NCBI GenBank assembly: GCA_002438505.1
Contig: DJPI01000055.1
Location: 1-8,988, forward strand
Source of the DNA: Ruminococcaceae bacterium UBA6416
GTDB lineage: Bacteria; Bacillota; Clostridia; Oscillospirales; Acutalibacteraceae
Length of the DNA: 8,988 bases
Direction: 5' to 3'
In this document: positions 1 to 6,787 of the stretch, in pieces
How the letters are laid out: the number at the start of each line of letters is the position of its first letter
Numbering within the stretch: position 1 is the first letter of the stretch
Notes under the pieces: generated by a model
The model's input: only the letters and a program-made list of their open reading frames with translations
Told to the model about the DNA's origin: nothing
The model's database searches: none
Position numbers and translations under genes: made by a program

Positions 1-27
1 CAAAAACTTTCAGATAAAAGAGAGCGC

Positions 28-54
28 AAAAACCGGGAGCCTCACGAGACTCCC
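28..54 (-). terminator. Terminator-like hairpin, minus strand
   Basis: Read on the minus strand, GGGAGTCT pairs with AGGCTCCC (positions 54-47 with 42-35; one G-U wobble) around a CGTG tetraloop. GG and then five T (32-28) follow. On the plus strand one pair becomes C-A and no T-run follows, so the minus orientation is favoured. It could be a backup stop for minus-strand transcription leaving the GH3 gene, or part of a dispersed palindromic repeat. Confidence 0.4.
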
Positions 55-92
55 CTACGAATTTGGGTGTTAGATGTTGGATTTTGCGGAAT

Positions 93-180
93 TTTTTATG
101 TTCTGCAAGAAGTTGGGTTCCTCGGGCGGTTACGAGCCGATGCCCATACAAGCCGAGGTTTATTTTTATGTTCTGCAAGA
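93..180. repeat. 18-bp direct repeat, two copies 70 bp apart
   Basis: TTTTTATGTTCTGCAAGA occurs at 93-110 and again, identically, at 163-180. Similarity stops at once on both sides. The spacer contains the inverted repeat at 120-158. Two copies with one spacer do not make a CRISPR array, and no cas gene is nearby. The purpose is unknown. Confidence 0.6.
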
Positions 181-313
181 GGCAAGGTTTTTGCCATCTT
201 TGCATTAAGCTTTGAGAAATGATGAACCTGACTGTAATAACTCAGTCACCAACTCATCCACAAAGCACCTTGTTTTCAAATTTGAAAAATCTGACATCCA
301 ATATCTAAAATCT

Positions 314-340
314 AAAAGGGCTCCACGCGGAGCCCTTTTT
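314..340 (-). terminator. Terminator of the GH3 gene, symmetric
   Basis: GGGCTCC (318-324) pairs with GGAGCCC (329-335) around ACGC, extended by AAAA (314-317) with TTTT (336-339), giving an 11-bp stem. It starts 7 nt past the GH3 stop codon. On the minus strand the hairpin is followed by TTTTAGATTTT; on the plus strand it ends in five T. It should work for GH3 and may work in both directions. Confidence 0.85.
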
Positions 341-346
341 GCTGTG

Positions 347-2086
347 TTATTTGCTTTCGGCAGTCTCCGCCTTTTTGGTCGGAGCTTCCCATGCTTTTTT
401 TGAATCCGGAAGAAGCTTTCCAAAGAAGAATTTCTTCCTTTCCGGAGTGTTGATAACGATAACGGGCTTAACCTGGTTGAGAACCCTGCCCTGCGCCTTG
501 AGCGACTCTTTGTATGCATCGTAGCTGTGGTTTTCAAGCTGAAGAAGAAGCGGCTCAGAAATCATGCCCCAGCGGCGATATTTTTCATACTTCTCGTTGC
601 TCTCGCGGAAGAAGGTGTCAATGTCCTTTTCAAGCTCGGCGCGCTTAACGGTCGGAAGGTCGCTTTCGCAGTCAACCATCATAACATAACGCGGAACGGT
701 CGGAACCGAGTCGGCGTAGAAGCTGTAGCCGCGGAATTTGATTGAGTATTTGTCCATAAGCTTTTCCGCAACATAATCAAGCATCTGGGTTGTTGTCTTT
801 TCGTTTGCAAGGTTAAGACCCATGTTGGTTCTGTAAAGGAACTCAATACGCGGAGAATTGTTATACATTCCCGTGACGTGAACAACGTCAAGGATTCTGT
901 ATCTGTAAAGGCCGGAGAAGTTTGTGATGATGATTTCATAATCCTTTCCAACCTCAATCTCACTCAGGGTGAGCGGCCTTGTTCCCTCCTCTGCGTCAAC
1001 GGGAAGAAATTCATAAACAAGCGAGCGCGGAAGAAGAACATAATCCGTTGCGTTCAGCTCAACGGGCATTGCCATATATCCCTCGGAGGCGGCATAGCCC
1101 ATGTTGTGAAGCGGAAGGTCGCCAACATATCTGCGCAGCTTTTCAACATAAACAGCAAGCGTTGAACCAATCATTCCGTAGCCCCACGCAAGACGCGGCC
1201 AAATGCGCTTTGCAATGGGGACATCAGTCTCAAAGCCTTTTTTGAATTCCGCTCTCAGCTCTGCGGCGCGTTCGGGATTGGGCTTCATGTGGCCGTACTT
1301 TTTGCGCAGGCTTTCCGGACACCTTACGGACGGGTCAATGGTACCCTTTTCAATGTCATTGCAAACCATTTCCCAGTTTTCCTCGAGATACTCAAACATG
1401 GTTGTCAAAAGCGTGATAACCATTGAGCCGAGATATGTGACCTTCTTATTGGTCAGGCAGAAGCGCAGCTGGAAATACGGGATATCGGTGTTTTCCTCAT
1501 CCTCGGGATAAAGAATATCCTTGGGCGTTGTTGTGAAGAACTTGAGGATTGAAGTCAGATAGGTAAACGGAATCTGACCGGCACCGTTGCAGCGCATACC
1601 GTTGGGAAGCGGATGACCGTTGAGGGAAAGAAGGAGCGGACCCATCTGGGAGGGAAGCTTTTTATATATGCCCTGCTCCTTGAACCATTTGTTGGCGCAG
1701 GCCGGCGTTGCGGCAAAGCCCATGCACTGCATATTCCAAAGGTCGCGCGCGGTTTTGGGCTGAAGCTTCGGCTTTCCGACCGAGCCGGAAGAGGAGCAGT
1801 AACGGATAACCTTCTGCGATGTGATGATGTTTGACTCGTTCTTTTCAACCATGCGATCAATCATCGGAGCGTAATCTTCAAAGGTTGCAAGCGGAACCTT
1901 GTCCTGATATTCCTTGATGGAGTGAATTGAAGCAAAGTCATACTTTTTGCCGTATTCACAGTCCTTGTTTTTCTCCATGATTTTTTTAAGGGTTTCCTCC
2001 TGAGTTTCGGCGGCAACGGTTGTGAAATGCTCAAAGCCTTTGAAAACCAAATCGCCGAGCCAAACTCCGATGTCTGAAAAAGCCAT
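347..2086 (-). CDS. GH3 family acyl-adenylating enzyme (auxin-responsive GH3-like)
   Basis: A 579-residue member of the GH3 branch of the adenylate-forming (ANL) superfamily. Plant GH3 enzymes activate a carboxylic acid with ATP and join it to an amino acid; bacterial members are mostly uncharacterised, so the substrate here is unknown. All three family motifs are visible: a Ser/Gly-rich ATP loop SSSGSVGKPK (about 98-107), YAASE (331-335) and YRYRILDVVHVTG (394-406, with Asp400 at the usual ribose-binding place). The length matches plant GH3 proteins. There is no signal peptide or membrane segment, so it is probably cytosolic. The C-terminus is Lys-rich (about 550-579). The ATG start is supported by AGGAGG at 2101-2096, 9 nt upstream. 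The gene stands alone with its own promoter and terminator and is divergent from lepA. Family assignment is firm; the reaction product is not known. Confidence 0.9.
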   Translation of the reverse strand: MAFSDIGVWLGDLVFKGFEHFTTVAAETQEETLKKIMEKNKDCEYGKKYDFASIHSIKEYQDKVPLATFEDYAPMIDRMVEKNESNIITSQKVIRYCSSSGSVGKPKLQPKTARDLWNMQCMGFAATPACANKWFKEQGIYKKLPSQMGPLLLSLNGHPLPNGMRCNGAGQIPFTYLTSILKFFTTTPKDILYPEDEENTDIPYFQLRFCLTNKKVTYLGSMVITLLTTMFEYLEENWEMVCNDIEKGTIDPSVRCPESLRKKYGHMKPNPERAAELRAEFKKGFETDVPIAKRIWPRLAWGYGMIGSTLAVYVEKLRRYVGDLPLHNMGYAASEGYMAMPVELNATDYVLLPRSLVYEFLPVDAEEGTRPLTLSEIEVGKDYEIIITNFSGLYRYRILDVVHVTGMYNNSPRIEFLYRTNMGLNLANEKTTTQMLDYVAEKLMDKYSIKFRGYSFYADSVPTVPRYVMMVDCESDLPTVKRAELEKDIDTFFRESNEKYEKYRRWGMISEPLLLQLENHSYDAYKESLKAQGRVLNQVKPVIVINTPERKKFFFGKLLPDSKKAWEAPTKKAETAESK

Positions 2087-2137
2087 TGATTATAACCTCC
2101 TGCATAAATTTTGCGGGCAATTTTCCGCGCGGATTTT

Positions 2138-2162
2138 TATTACCTACTAAAGCAGTAGAATT
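2138..2162. promoter_or_regulatory. Candidate operator upstream of GH3 gene (shared with gdhA)
   Basis: The plus strand reads TATTACCTACT, then AAAG, then CAGTAGAATT. CTACT (2144-2148) and AGTAG (2154-2158) form a perfect dyad with a 5-nt spacer. Both blocks recur upstream of gdhA at 8200-8231. The element lies about 5-30 nt downstream of the predicted GH3 transcription start, a usual repressor site. The binding protein is not known. Confidence 0.45.
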
Positions 2163-2173
2163 TTTACTTATAT

Positions 2174-2202
2174 ACTATATCATATCTATTCTGCGTTTTC
2201 AA
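2174..2202 (-). promoter_or_regulatory. Sigma-A-like promoter for the GH3 gene
   Basis: On the minus strand TTGAAA (2202-2197) is followed after exactly 17 nt by TATAGT (2179-2174). Transcription should start near 2167, giving a leader of about 80 nt before the ATG at 2086. The leader contains the dyad at 2144-2158. Confidence 0.75.
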
Positions 2203-2324
2203 GATATTCAGGCAAAAAATTTTAACGGTTTATGAACAAATTTCCCCGTACTGTCGGATTCATAACAGTCAAACAAAAAAAGAAAATCTCTTTTGCAATT
2301 TCATGCTTTCCGGCGCAAAAAATC

Positions 2325-2353
2325 TTGCCAAACCGTTTTGCCTGTGATAGAAT
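2325..2353 (+). promoter_or_regulatory. Sigma-A-like promoter for lepA-hemW
   Basis: TTGCCA (2325-2330), a 17-nt spacer, then TAGAAT (2348-2353). The start would fall near 2360, leaving a leader of only about 24 nt that holds the ribosome binding site GAGGTG (2371-2376). This promoter and the GH3 one point away from each other and are about 120 bp apart. Confidence 0.75.
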
Positions 2354-2383
2354 ATATTGATTATATATTTGAGGTGATACATT

Positions 2384-4195
2384 TTGGCAGCGCCTAAAGA
2401 AAACATCAGAAATTTTTCGATTATCGCTCACATTGACCACGGCAAGTCCACCCTTGCCGACAGACTTCTTGAGCTGACCGATTCCGTTGCAAAAAGAGAC
2501 ATGACCGATCAGCTTCTTGATGACATGGATCTTGAACGTGAGCGCGGAATAACAATCAAATCCCACGCCGTCAAGCTTGATTACAAAGCGAAGGACGGAA
2601 AAACATATGAGCTCAATCTCATTGACACCCCGGGTCACGTTGACTTTAACTATGAGGTTTCGCGTTCGCTTGCCGCGTGCGAGGGTGCGCTTTTGGTTGT
2701 TGACGCTTCTCAGGGTATTGAGGCTCAGACCCTTGCCAACACATATCTTGCGCTCGACCACAACCTTGAGCTTGTTCCGGTCATCAACAAAATTGACCTT
2801 CCGGCCGCCGACCCGGAACACGTTGCCGCCGAGGTTGAGGACGTTATCGGCCTTGACTGCTCCAACGCTCCGCGCGTATCCGCAAAAACGGGAGAAAATG
2901 TTGAGGAGGTTCTTGAGCACATTGTTGAGGACATTCCGGCTCCAAAGGCGAATGATGACGCGCCGCTGCGTGCCCTCATTTTTGACTCGGTATATGACAA
3001 CTATAAAGGCGTTATCGTTTATGTCAGGGTCATGGAGGGTACTCTCAAGGCCGGTGAAACAATGAAAATGATGGCAACTCAGGCGCAGTTCAATGTCGTT
3101 GAGGTCGGATATATGAGAGCCACGGGAATGGAGCCTTGCCCGATGCTCTGCGCCGGTGAGGTTGGATACATCACTGCCTCAATCAAAACCGTCCGCGACG
3201 CAAAGGTCGGAGACACGGTGACAAAGCTTGAACGCCCGGCGGCAGAAGCCCTTCCCGGCTACCGCAAGGTCAACCCGATGGTTTTCTGCGGCGTATATCC
3301 GGCGGACGGTGCGGATTATGAAGCCCTCAGAGACGCGCTTGAAAAGCTTCAGCTCAACGATGCCTCGCTTTCATATGAACCGGAAACCTCCGGTGCTCTC
3401 GGCTTCGGATTCCGCTGCGGCTTTCTCGGTCTTCTTCACCTTGAAATTGTTCAGGAAAGGCTTGAAAGGGAGTATAACCTTGACCTTGTTACAACCGTTC
3501 CGAGCGTTGTTTATAAAATCCATCTGCGCGACGGTTCCGTTGTTGAGGTTGACAACCCCACTCATTACCCCGACCCGGCAGACATTGACTTTTCCGAAGA
3601 GCCGATCACAAACGCTCACATCTATTCTCCGCCGGATTATGTCGGCGCCATTATGGATCTCTGCCAGGACAGGCGCGGCGTCTTTAAGGATATGACCTAT
3701 CTTGCAAAAGACAGGGTCGATATCCACTATGAGCTTCCGCTCAATGAAATTATCTATGACTTTTTTGACGTTCTGAAGTCCAGAACACGCGGCTATGCCT
3801 CGTTTGACTATGAAATCACGCGCTATGACCGCTCAAACCTTCAGAAGGTTGACGTTCTCCTCAACGGAGACACCATTGATGCGCTCAGCTTCATTATCCA
3901 CTCTGACAAGGCAATGGCAAGAGCAAGAAGAATTGCCGAACGGCTCAAGGAAACCATTCCGAGACAGATGTTTGAAATTCCGATTCAGGTTGCAATCGGA
4001 AGCAAGGTCATTGCGCGCGAAACCGTCAAGGCCATGCGCAAGGACGTTCTTGCAAAGTGCTACGGCGGCGATATCACAAGAAAGAAAAAGCTGCTTGAAA
4101 AGCAGAAGGAGGGCAAAAAGCGTATGCGCCAGTTTGGAACGGTTGAGGTTCCGCAAGAGGCGTTCATGGCCGTCCTCAAGCTTGAGGAAAACTGA
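2384..4195 (+). CDS. Elongation factor 4 (LepA), ribosome back-translocase GTPase
   Basis: A 603-residue translational GTPase, the normal size for LepA/EF4. It binds ribosomes and hydrolyses GTP; the family is linked to back-translocation, recovery of stalled ribosomes and 30S assembly. Visible GTPase motifs are AHIDHGKST (15-23), ERERGITIKS (51-60), DTPGH (81-85), NKID (135-138) and SAK (166-168). The family-typical GALGFGFRCGFLG lies at 337-349, and a basic C-terminal domain ends near the conserved VPQEAFMAVLK. There is no EF-G domain IV, which separates it from EF-G. Translation starts at TTG, supported by GAGGTG 7 nt upstream and by the family's N-terminus; no nearby ATG fits. It is the first gene of an operon with hemW, 2 nt apart. 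It is complete and intact. Confidence 0.98.
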   Translation: MAAPKENIRNFSIIAHIDHGKSTLADRLLELTDSVAKRDMTDQLLDDMDLERERGITIKSHAVKLDYKAKDGKTYELNLIDTPGHVDFNYEVSRSLAACEGALLVVDASQGIEAQTLANTYLALDHNLELVPVINKIDLPAADPEHVAAEVEDVIGLDCSNAPRVSAKTGENVEEVLEHIVEDIPAPKANDDAPLRALIFDSVYDNYKGVIVYVRVMEGTLKAGETMKMMATQAQFNVVEVGYMRATGMEPCPMLCAGEVGYITASIKTVRDAKVGDTVTKLERPAAEALPGYRKVNPMVFCGVYPADGADYEALRDALEKLQLNDASLSYEPETSGALGFGFRCGFLGLLHLEIVQERLEREYNLDLVTTVPSVVYKIHLRDGSVVEVDNPTHYPDPADIDFSEEPITNAHIYSPPDYVGAIMDLCQDRRGVFKDMTYLAKDRVDIHYELPLNEIIYDFFDVLKSRTRGYASFDYEITRYDRSNLQKVDVLLNGDTIDALSFIIHSDKAMARARRIAERLKETIPRQMFEIPIQVAIGSKVIARETVKAMRKDVLAKCYGGDITRKKKLLEKQKEGKKRMRQFGTVEVPQEAFMAVLKLEEN

Positions 4196-4197
4196 AA

Positions 4198-5292
4198 GTG
4201 AAGGGTCTTTATATCCACATTCCGTTCTGCCTTTCAAAATGCGGCTACTGCTCGTTTTTCTCCTTTTCCGCCTCAGAGGAAGCCATGGACAGCTATCTTT
4301 CTTCCCTCCTTTTTCATATTAAGGAATGGGGAGAGCGTGAAAAGCTCAGCTTTGACTCGGTCTATTTCGGCGGCGGAACACCGTCCGTTTTCGGCGGAGA
4401 AAGGCTTTTTCGTGTTCTTTCCCAGGTGCGCGAAAGCTTCACCCTCTCTCCTGACTGTGAAATCACGGTTGAGGTCAACCCCTCCTCCGCGAGCGAGACC
4501 CTCTTTTCCTTTTTAAAAAAAGGTGGAGTCAACCGCATTTCAATGGGCGTTCAATCCGCCGTCACAAAGGAGCGCAGAGCTATCGGACGAAACAGCAGCT
4601 GCGCCCAGGTCAAAGCGGCTCTTGAGCTTTGCAAAAAGCACGGCATCAAGAATGTTTCGCTTGACCTTATGCTGGGTCTGCCCTTTCAAACGGAAAAAAG
4701 CCTTGATAAAAGTCTTGACTTCATCCTTTCCTCCGGCTGCCGCCATGTCAGCGCATATATGCTGAAAATTGAGGAAGGAACGCCGCTTTACGGCAATCAG
4801 GACTCCCTTCCCCTGCCCGGCGAGGACGCAGTCTGCGATATGTATTTGCAGGTCTGCCGCCGTCTTAATGAAAGCGGCTTTGAGCATTATGAAATTTCAA
4901 ACTTTGCCCACCCGGGCTTTCAAAGCAGACATAACAACAAATATTGGCTTTGTGAGGAATATCTCGGCCTCGGCCCGTCCGCACACTCTTTTTTGAACCA
5001 AAAGCGCTTTTATTACAAAAACAGCTTTGACTCCTTTTTAAAAAACGAGCCGCCCGTTTTTGACTGCACGGGCGGAACAAAGGAGGAGTTTGTTATGCTT
5101 GCTCTGCGGCTTTCAAGGGGACTTGTTCTGAGTGAATATGAAAGCCGTTTCGGCGAAGAATTTCCAAAAGAAAAGCTGCTTTTTGCAAAGGAGCTTCAAA
5201 AGCACGGCCTTCTTGAAGCGGACGAAAAAAAAATAAGCCTCACCGAAAAAGGCTTCCTGCTTTCAAATTCAATCATTGAAAAGCTCTGTTGA
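4198..5292 (+). CDS. Radical SAM heme chaperone HemW
   Basis: A 364-residue radical-SAM protein of the HemN-like family. The N-terminus has the [4Fe-4S] site CLSKCGYC (Cys11, Cys15, Cys18; CX3CX2C), followed by GGGTP (58-62) for SAM binding. The HNNKYW stretch (245-250) fits the HNxxYW motif tied to heme binding in HemW, and the length is shorter than true HemN (about 450). I therefore read it as the heme chaperone that delivers heme to respiratory enzymes, not as coproporphyrinogen III dehydrogenase, although such genes are often misnamed hemN. The GTG start lies 2 nt after the lepA stop, with GAGGAAA inside the lepA 3' end as ribosome binding site, so the two genes are probably translationally coupled. 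In many Firmicutes hrcA-grpE-dnaK-dnaJ follow; here they do not. Confidence 0.95.
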   Translation: MKGLYIHIPFCLSKCGYCSFFSFSASEEAMDSYLSSLLFHIKEWGEREKLSFDSVYFGGGTPSVFGGERLFRVLSQVRESFTLSPDCEITVEVNPSSASETLFSFLKKGGVNRISMGVQSAVTKERRAIGRNSSCAQVKAALELCKKHGIKNVSLDLMLGLPFQTEKSLDKSLDFILSSGCRHVSAYMLKIEEGTPLYGNQDSLPLPGEDAVCDMYLQVCRRLNESGFEHYEISNFAHPGFQSRHNNKYWLCEEYLGLGPSAHSFLNQKRFYYKNSFDSFLKNEPPVFDCTGGTKEEFVMLALRLSRGLVLSEYESRFGEEFPKEKLLFAKELQKHGLLEADEKKISLTEKGFLLSNSIIEKLC

Positions 5293-5304
5293 CTTCTCCG
5301 GTCA

Positions 5305-5333
5305 TTGACAAATAATTACCAATTTGATATTAT
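5305..5333 (+). promoter_or_regulatory. Near-consensus sigma-A promoter after hemW
   Basis: TTGACA (5305-5310, perfect -35), a 17-nt spacer, then TATTAT (5328-5333). The start would be near 5339-5340, in GGGTGCCGG. It lies 12 nt past the hemW stop and reads toward the patatin gene through a leader of about 183 nt with two terminator-like hairpins. Confidence 0.75.
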
Positions 5334-5371
5334 ATATTGGGTGCCGGATTAATAAGTTTCTCGCACAACGC

Positions 5372-5407
5372 AAGAAACACCGCCCCATCCACTTGGCGGT
5401 GTTTCTT
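5372..5407 (+). terminator. 13-bp hairpin after hemW, in patatin leader
   Basis: AAGAAACACCGCC (5372-5384) pairs perfectly with GGCGGTGTTTCTT (5395-5407) around a 10-nt loop. The T-run is short and broken (TTTCTTAAT), so termination may be incomplete. The AGAAAC of its left arm (5373-5378) can instead pair with GTTTCT at 5356-5361, an earlier-forming competing hairpin. It may end lepA-hemW transcripts, or form part of the leader that starts at about 5340. Confidence 0.65.
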
Positions 5408-5475
5408 AATAAACATCAAAAAATGGGAGTGAACCGCTTATCGCGACACCCCTTACAGGCTATATTATACATTTC

Positions 5476-5501
5476 CGCTTGAAAATTATCAAGCGTTTTT
5501 T
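5476..5501 (+). terminator. Intrinsic terminator just upstream of the patatin gene
   Basis: CGCTTGA (5476-5482) pairs with TCAAGCG (5489-5495) around AAATTA, followed by six T (5496-5501). The ribosome binding site AAGGAGG starts 7 nt later (5508). A terminator squeezed between a promoter and the ribosome binding site of the gene it serves is the usual layout of a riboswitch or attenuator. Confidence 0.75.
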
Positions 5502-5522
5502 GCTATTAAGGAGGTTTTCTCA

Positions 5523-6707
5523 ATGAAACCGTTCGGTCTTGTTCTTGCCGGCGGAGGCGGAAAGGGCGCCTATCAAATCGGCGCCTGGGAAGCCATGCGC
5601 GAGATTGGCGTTCGCTTTGAAGCGATTGCCGGCGTTTCAATCGGCTCAATCAACGGCGCACTCATTGCCGCCGATGATTTTAATGCTGCAAGCGAGCTTT
5701 GGAATAATGTTTCACTTGACAAGGGCGTGAATTTTTCCGAGCCTCTCCCCGACCCGGAAAACCTTTTCAGCACCAAAAACTGGGGCGTTCTTTTCAAGGA
5801 ATTTGTCCGCAACGGCGGCTTTGATGCATCTCCGGTCAAGAACTTCCTTTCCGGATATATTGACGAAAAAAAGGTCAGGGCGGCAAAAATTCCGTTCGGT
5901 CTTGTTGCGGTTCAAATGACCCAGGGCGTTTCCGCAAGGGAGATTTTTATTGACGAAATTCCTGACGGCCAGCTCATTGACTATCTTCTTGCTTCATCAA
6001 ACATTCCGCTTGCAAACAACATCGGCCCCGAGGGTGAAAAATTCCTTGACGGCGGCGTCTATGACAACACACCCGTTGCAATGCTCAAAAAGCACGGCTA
6101 TAACCGCCTTGTTGTTATTGACATTTCAACCATCAAGGGCGTCAACCACAGCCTTGATTTCCTCAATTCAAATGTTGTTTACATCCGGCCTTATAACATT
6201 GACGACCTTGGAGCGTCGTTTGATTTTGACCCGGAAATGGTCAAAATGCGTATGCTCATGGGTTATTACGATGCGAAAAAGGCCTTTTCATATCTCAGTG
6301 GAAAAATCTTCTATTTTTCGCCGAAAACATTTAAAAATATGGTTCTTGAATACTCAGCGGACACGGTGAGCCAGCTTGAGGAGCTTGCCTATGAGCTGAA
6401 AGTTGACCGCCTTTGCGTATACACCCAAAAGCAGTTCCTTGCGGCGGTGAAAAAAGCCTTTGAAGAAAGGAACGCCGAAGAAGAAAAAGAACGCGAAAAA
6501 GAAAAACCAAAAGATAAAGACAAGCAACAAAAAGACAAAGAAAAGCCGAAAGAAAACACCAAGGAGAAAGAAAAGGACAAAGACAGAGAAAAAGAAAAAG
6601 ACAAAGAAAAGGAGAGCACCCACGGCTCGCTTTTCCGCTTCTTCTTTCAAAAAAAGGAAGGGAAGGATTTTGACGAGGCGATTGCCCTTCTCCAAAAGCT
6701 TCCGTAA
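5523..6707 (+). CDS. Patatin-like phospholipase with charged C-terminal linker
   Basis: A 394-residue protein whose first 300 or so residues form a patatin-like lipase domain. Visible are the oxyanion-hole glycine loop LAGGGGKGAYQIG (8-20), the nucleophile elbow GVSIG (37-41, Ser39) and the DGG motif (176-178, Asp176) completing the Ser-Asp dyad, so it should be an active acyl hydrolase on phospholipids or related esters. There is no signal peptide, so it is probably cytosolic as in the RssA/YlbK-type group. After about residue 316 comes a segment of nearly 50 residues made almost only of Lys, Glu, Asp and a few Arg, Pro and Gln (to about 364). A short tail with FRFFF (371-375) and an amphipathic end follow. 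AAGGAGG at 5508-5514 fixes the ATG start. Substrate and the tail's role are not known. Confidence 0.92.
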   Translation: MKPFGLVLAGGGGKGAYQIGAWEAMREIGVRFEAIAGVSIGSINGALIAADDFNAASELWNNVSLDKGVNFSEPLPDPENLFSTKNWGVLFKEFVRNGGFDASPVKNFLSGYIDEKKVRAAKIPFGLVAVQMTQGVSAREIFIDEIPDGQLIDYLLASSNIPLANNIGPEGEKFLDGGVYDNTPVAMLKKHGYNRLVVIDISTIKGVNHSLDFLNSNVVYIRPYNIDDLGASFDFDPEMVKMRMLMGYYDAKKAFSYLSGKIFYFSPKTFKNMVLEYSADTVSQLEELAYELKVDRLCVYTQKQFLAAVKKAFEERNAEEEKEREKEKPKDKDKQQKDKEKPKENTKEKEKDKDREKEKDKEKESTHGSLFRFFFQKKEGKDFDEAIALLQKLP

Positions 6708-6716
6708 CAAACGAAT

Positions 6717-6760
6717 AAAAAAAGAAAACCGCACATTCGCCGGATATGGCAGATGTGCGG
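6717..6760 (-). terminator. Terminator of gdhA, between convergent genes
   Basis: CCGCACAT (6729-6736) pairs with ATGTGCGG (6753-6760), with an inner GCC/GGC pair (6739-6741 with 6748-6750). On the minus strand it is followed by TTTTCTTTTTTT (6728-6717), a strong stop for gdhA. On the plus strand only TAATTT follows, so it is weaker for the patatin transcript, which has no other obvious stop. Confidence 0.88.
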
Positions 6761-6787
6761 TAATTTAATCTTCAATCAAAAGTGCAA

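Larger units (their letters stand above)
1..346. other. Non-coding region with several short hairpins
   Basis: No convincing gene is seen here; the short reading frames lack ribosome binding sites and family signatures. The region holds a hairpin at 35-54, an 18-bp direct repeat (93-110 and 163-180), and a compound inverted repeat at 120-158. In that repeat CCTCGG pairs with CCGAGG around an inner CGGTT/AGCCG hairpin (127-139), and a T-rich run follows on the plus strand. There are also small perfect hairpins at 181-195 (GGCAA/TTGCC) and 229-248 (TGACTG/CAGTCA). A weak plus-strand promoter-like pair, TTGAGA (212-217), 17 nt, TAATAA (235-240), points at the terminator at 314-340, so a very short RNA is conceivable. 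The hairpins resemble dispersed palindromic intergenic repeats common in Clostridia, which is inference. Confidence 0.5.

Noticed and set aside
93..180. CRISPR-like repeat-spacer-repeat
   Set aside because: Only two repeat copies, an 18-bp unit, a structured spacer and no cas genes.
2222..2920. A 232-codon minus-strand frame across the lepA promoter and 5' end
   Set aside because: It lies opposite the certain lepA gene, has no family signature, and is a shadow of lepA codon use.
5423..5482. A 19-codon reading frame in the patatin leader whose TGA falls in the left arm of the terminator, as in leader-peptide attenuation
   Set aside because: No ribosome binding site stands before its ATG and the peptide has no run of a single amino acid.
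6460..6768. Long Lys-rich and Phe-rich reading frames on both strands over the patatin tail
   Set aside because: They are by-products of the purine-rich repeat; the patatin frame continues through it with a good start and motifs.
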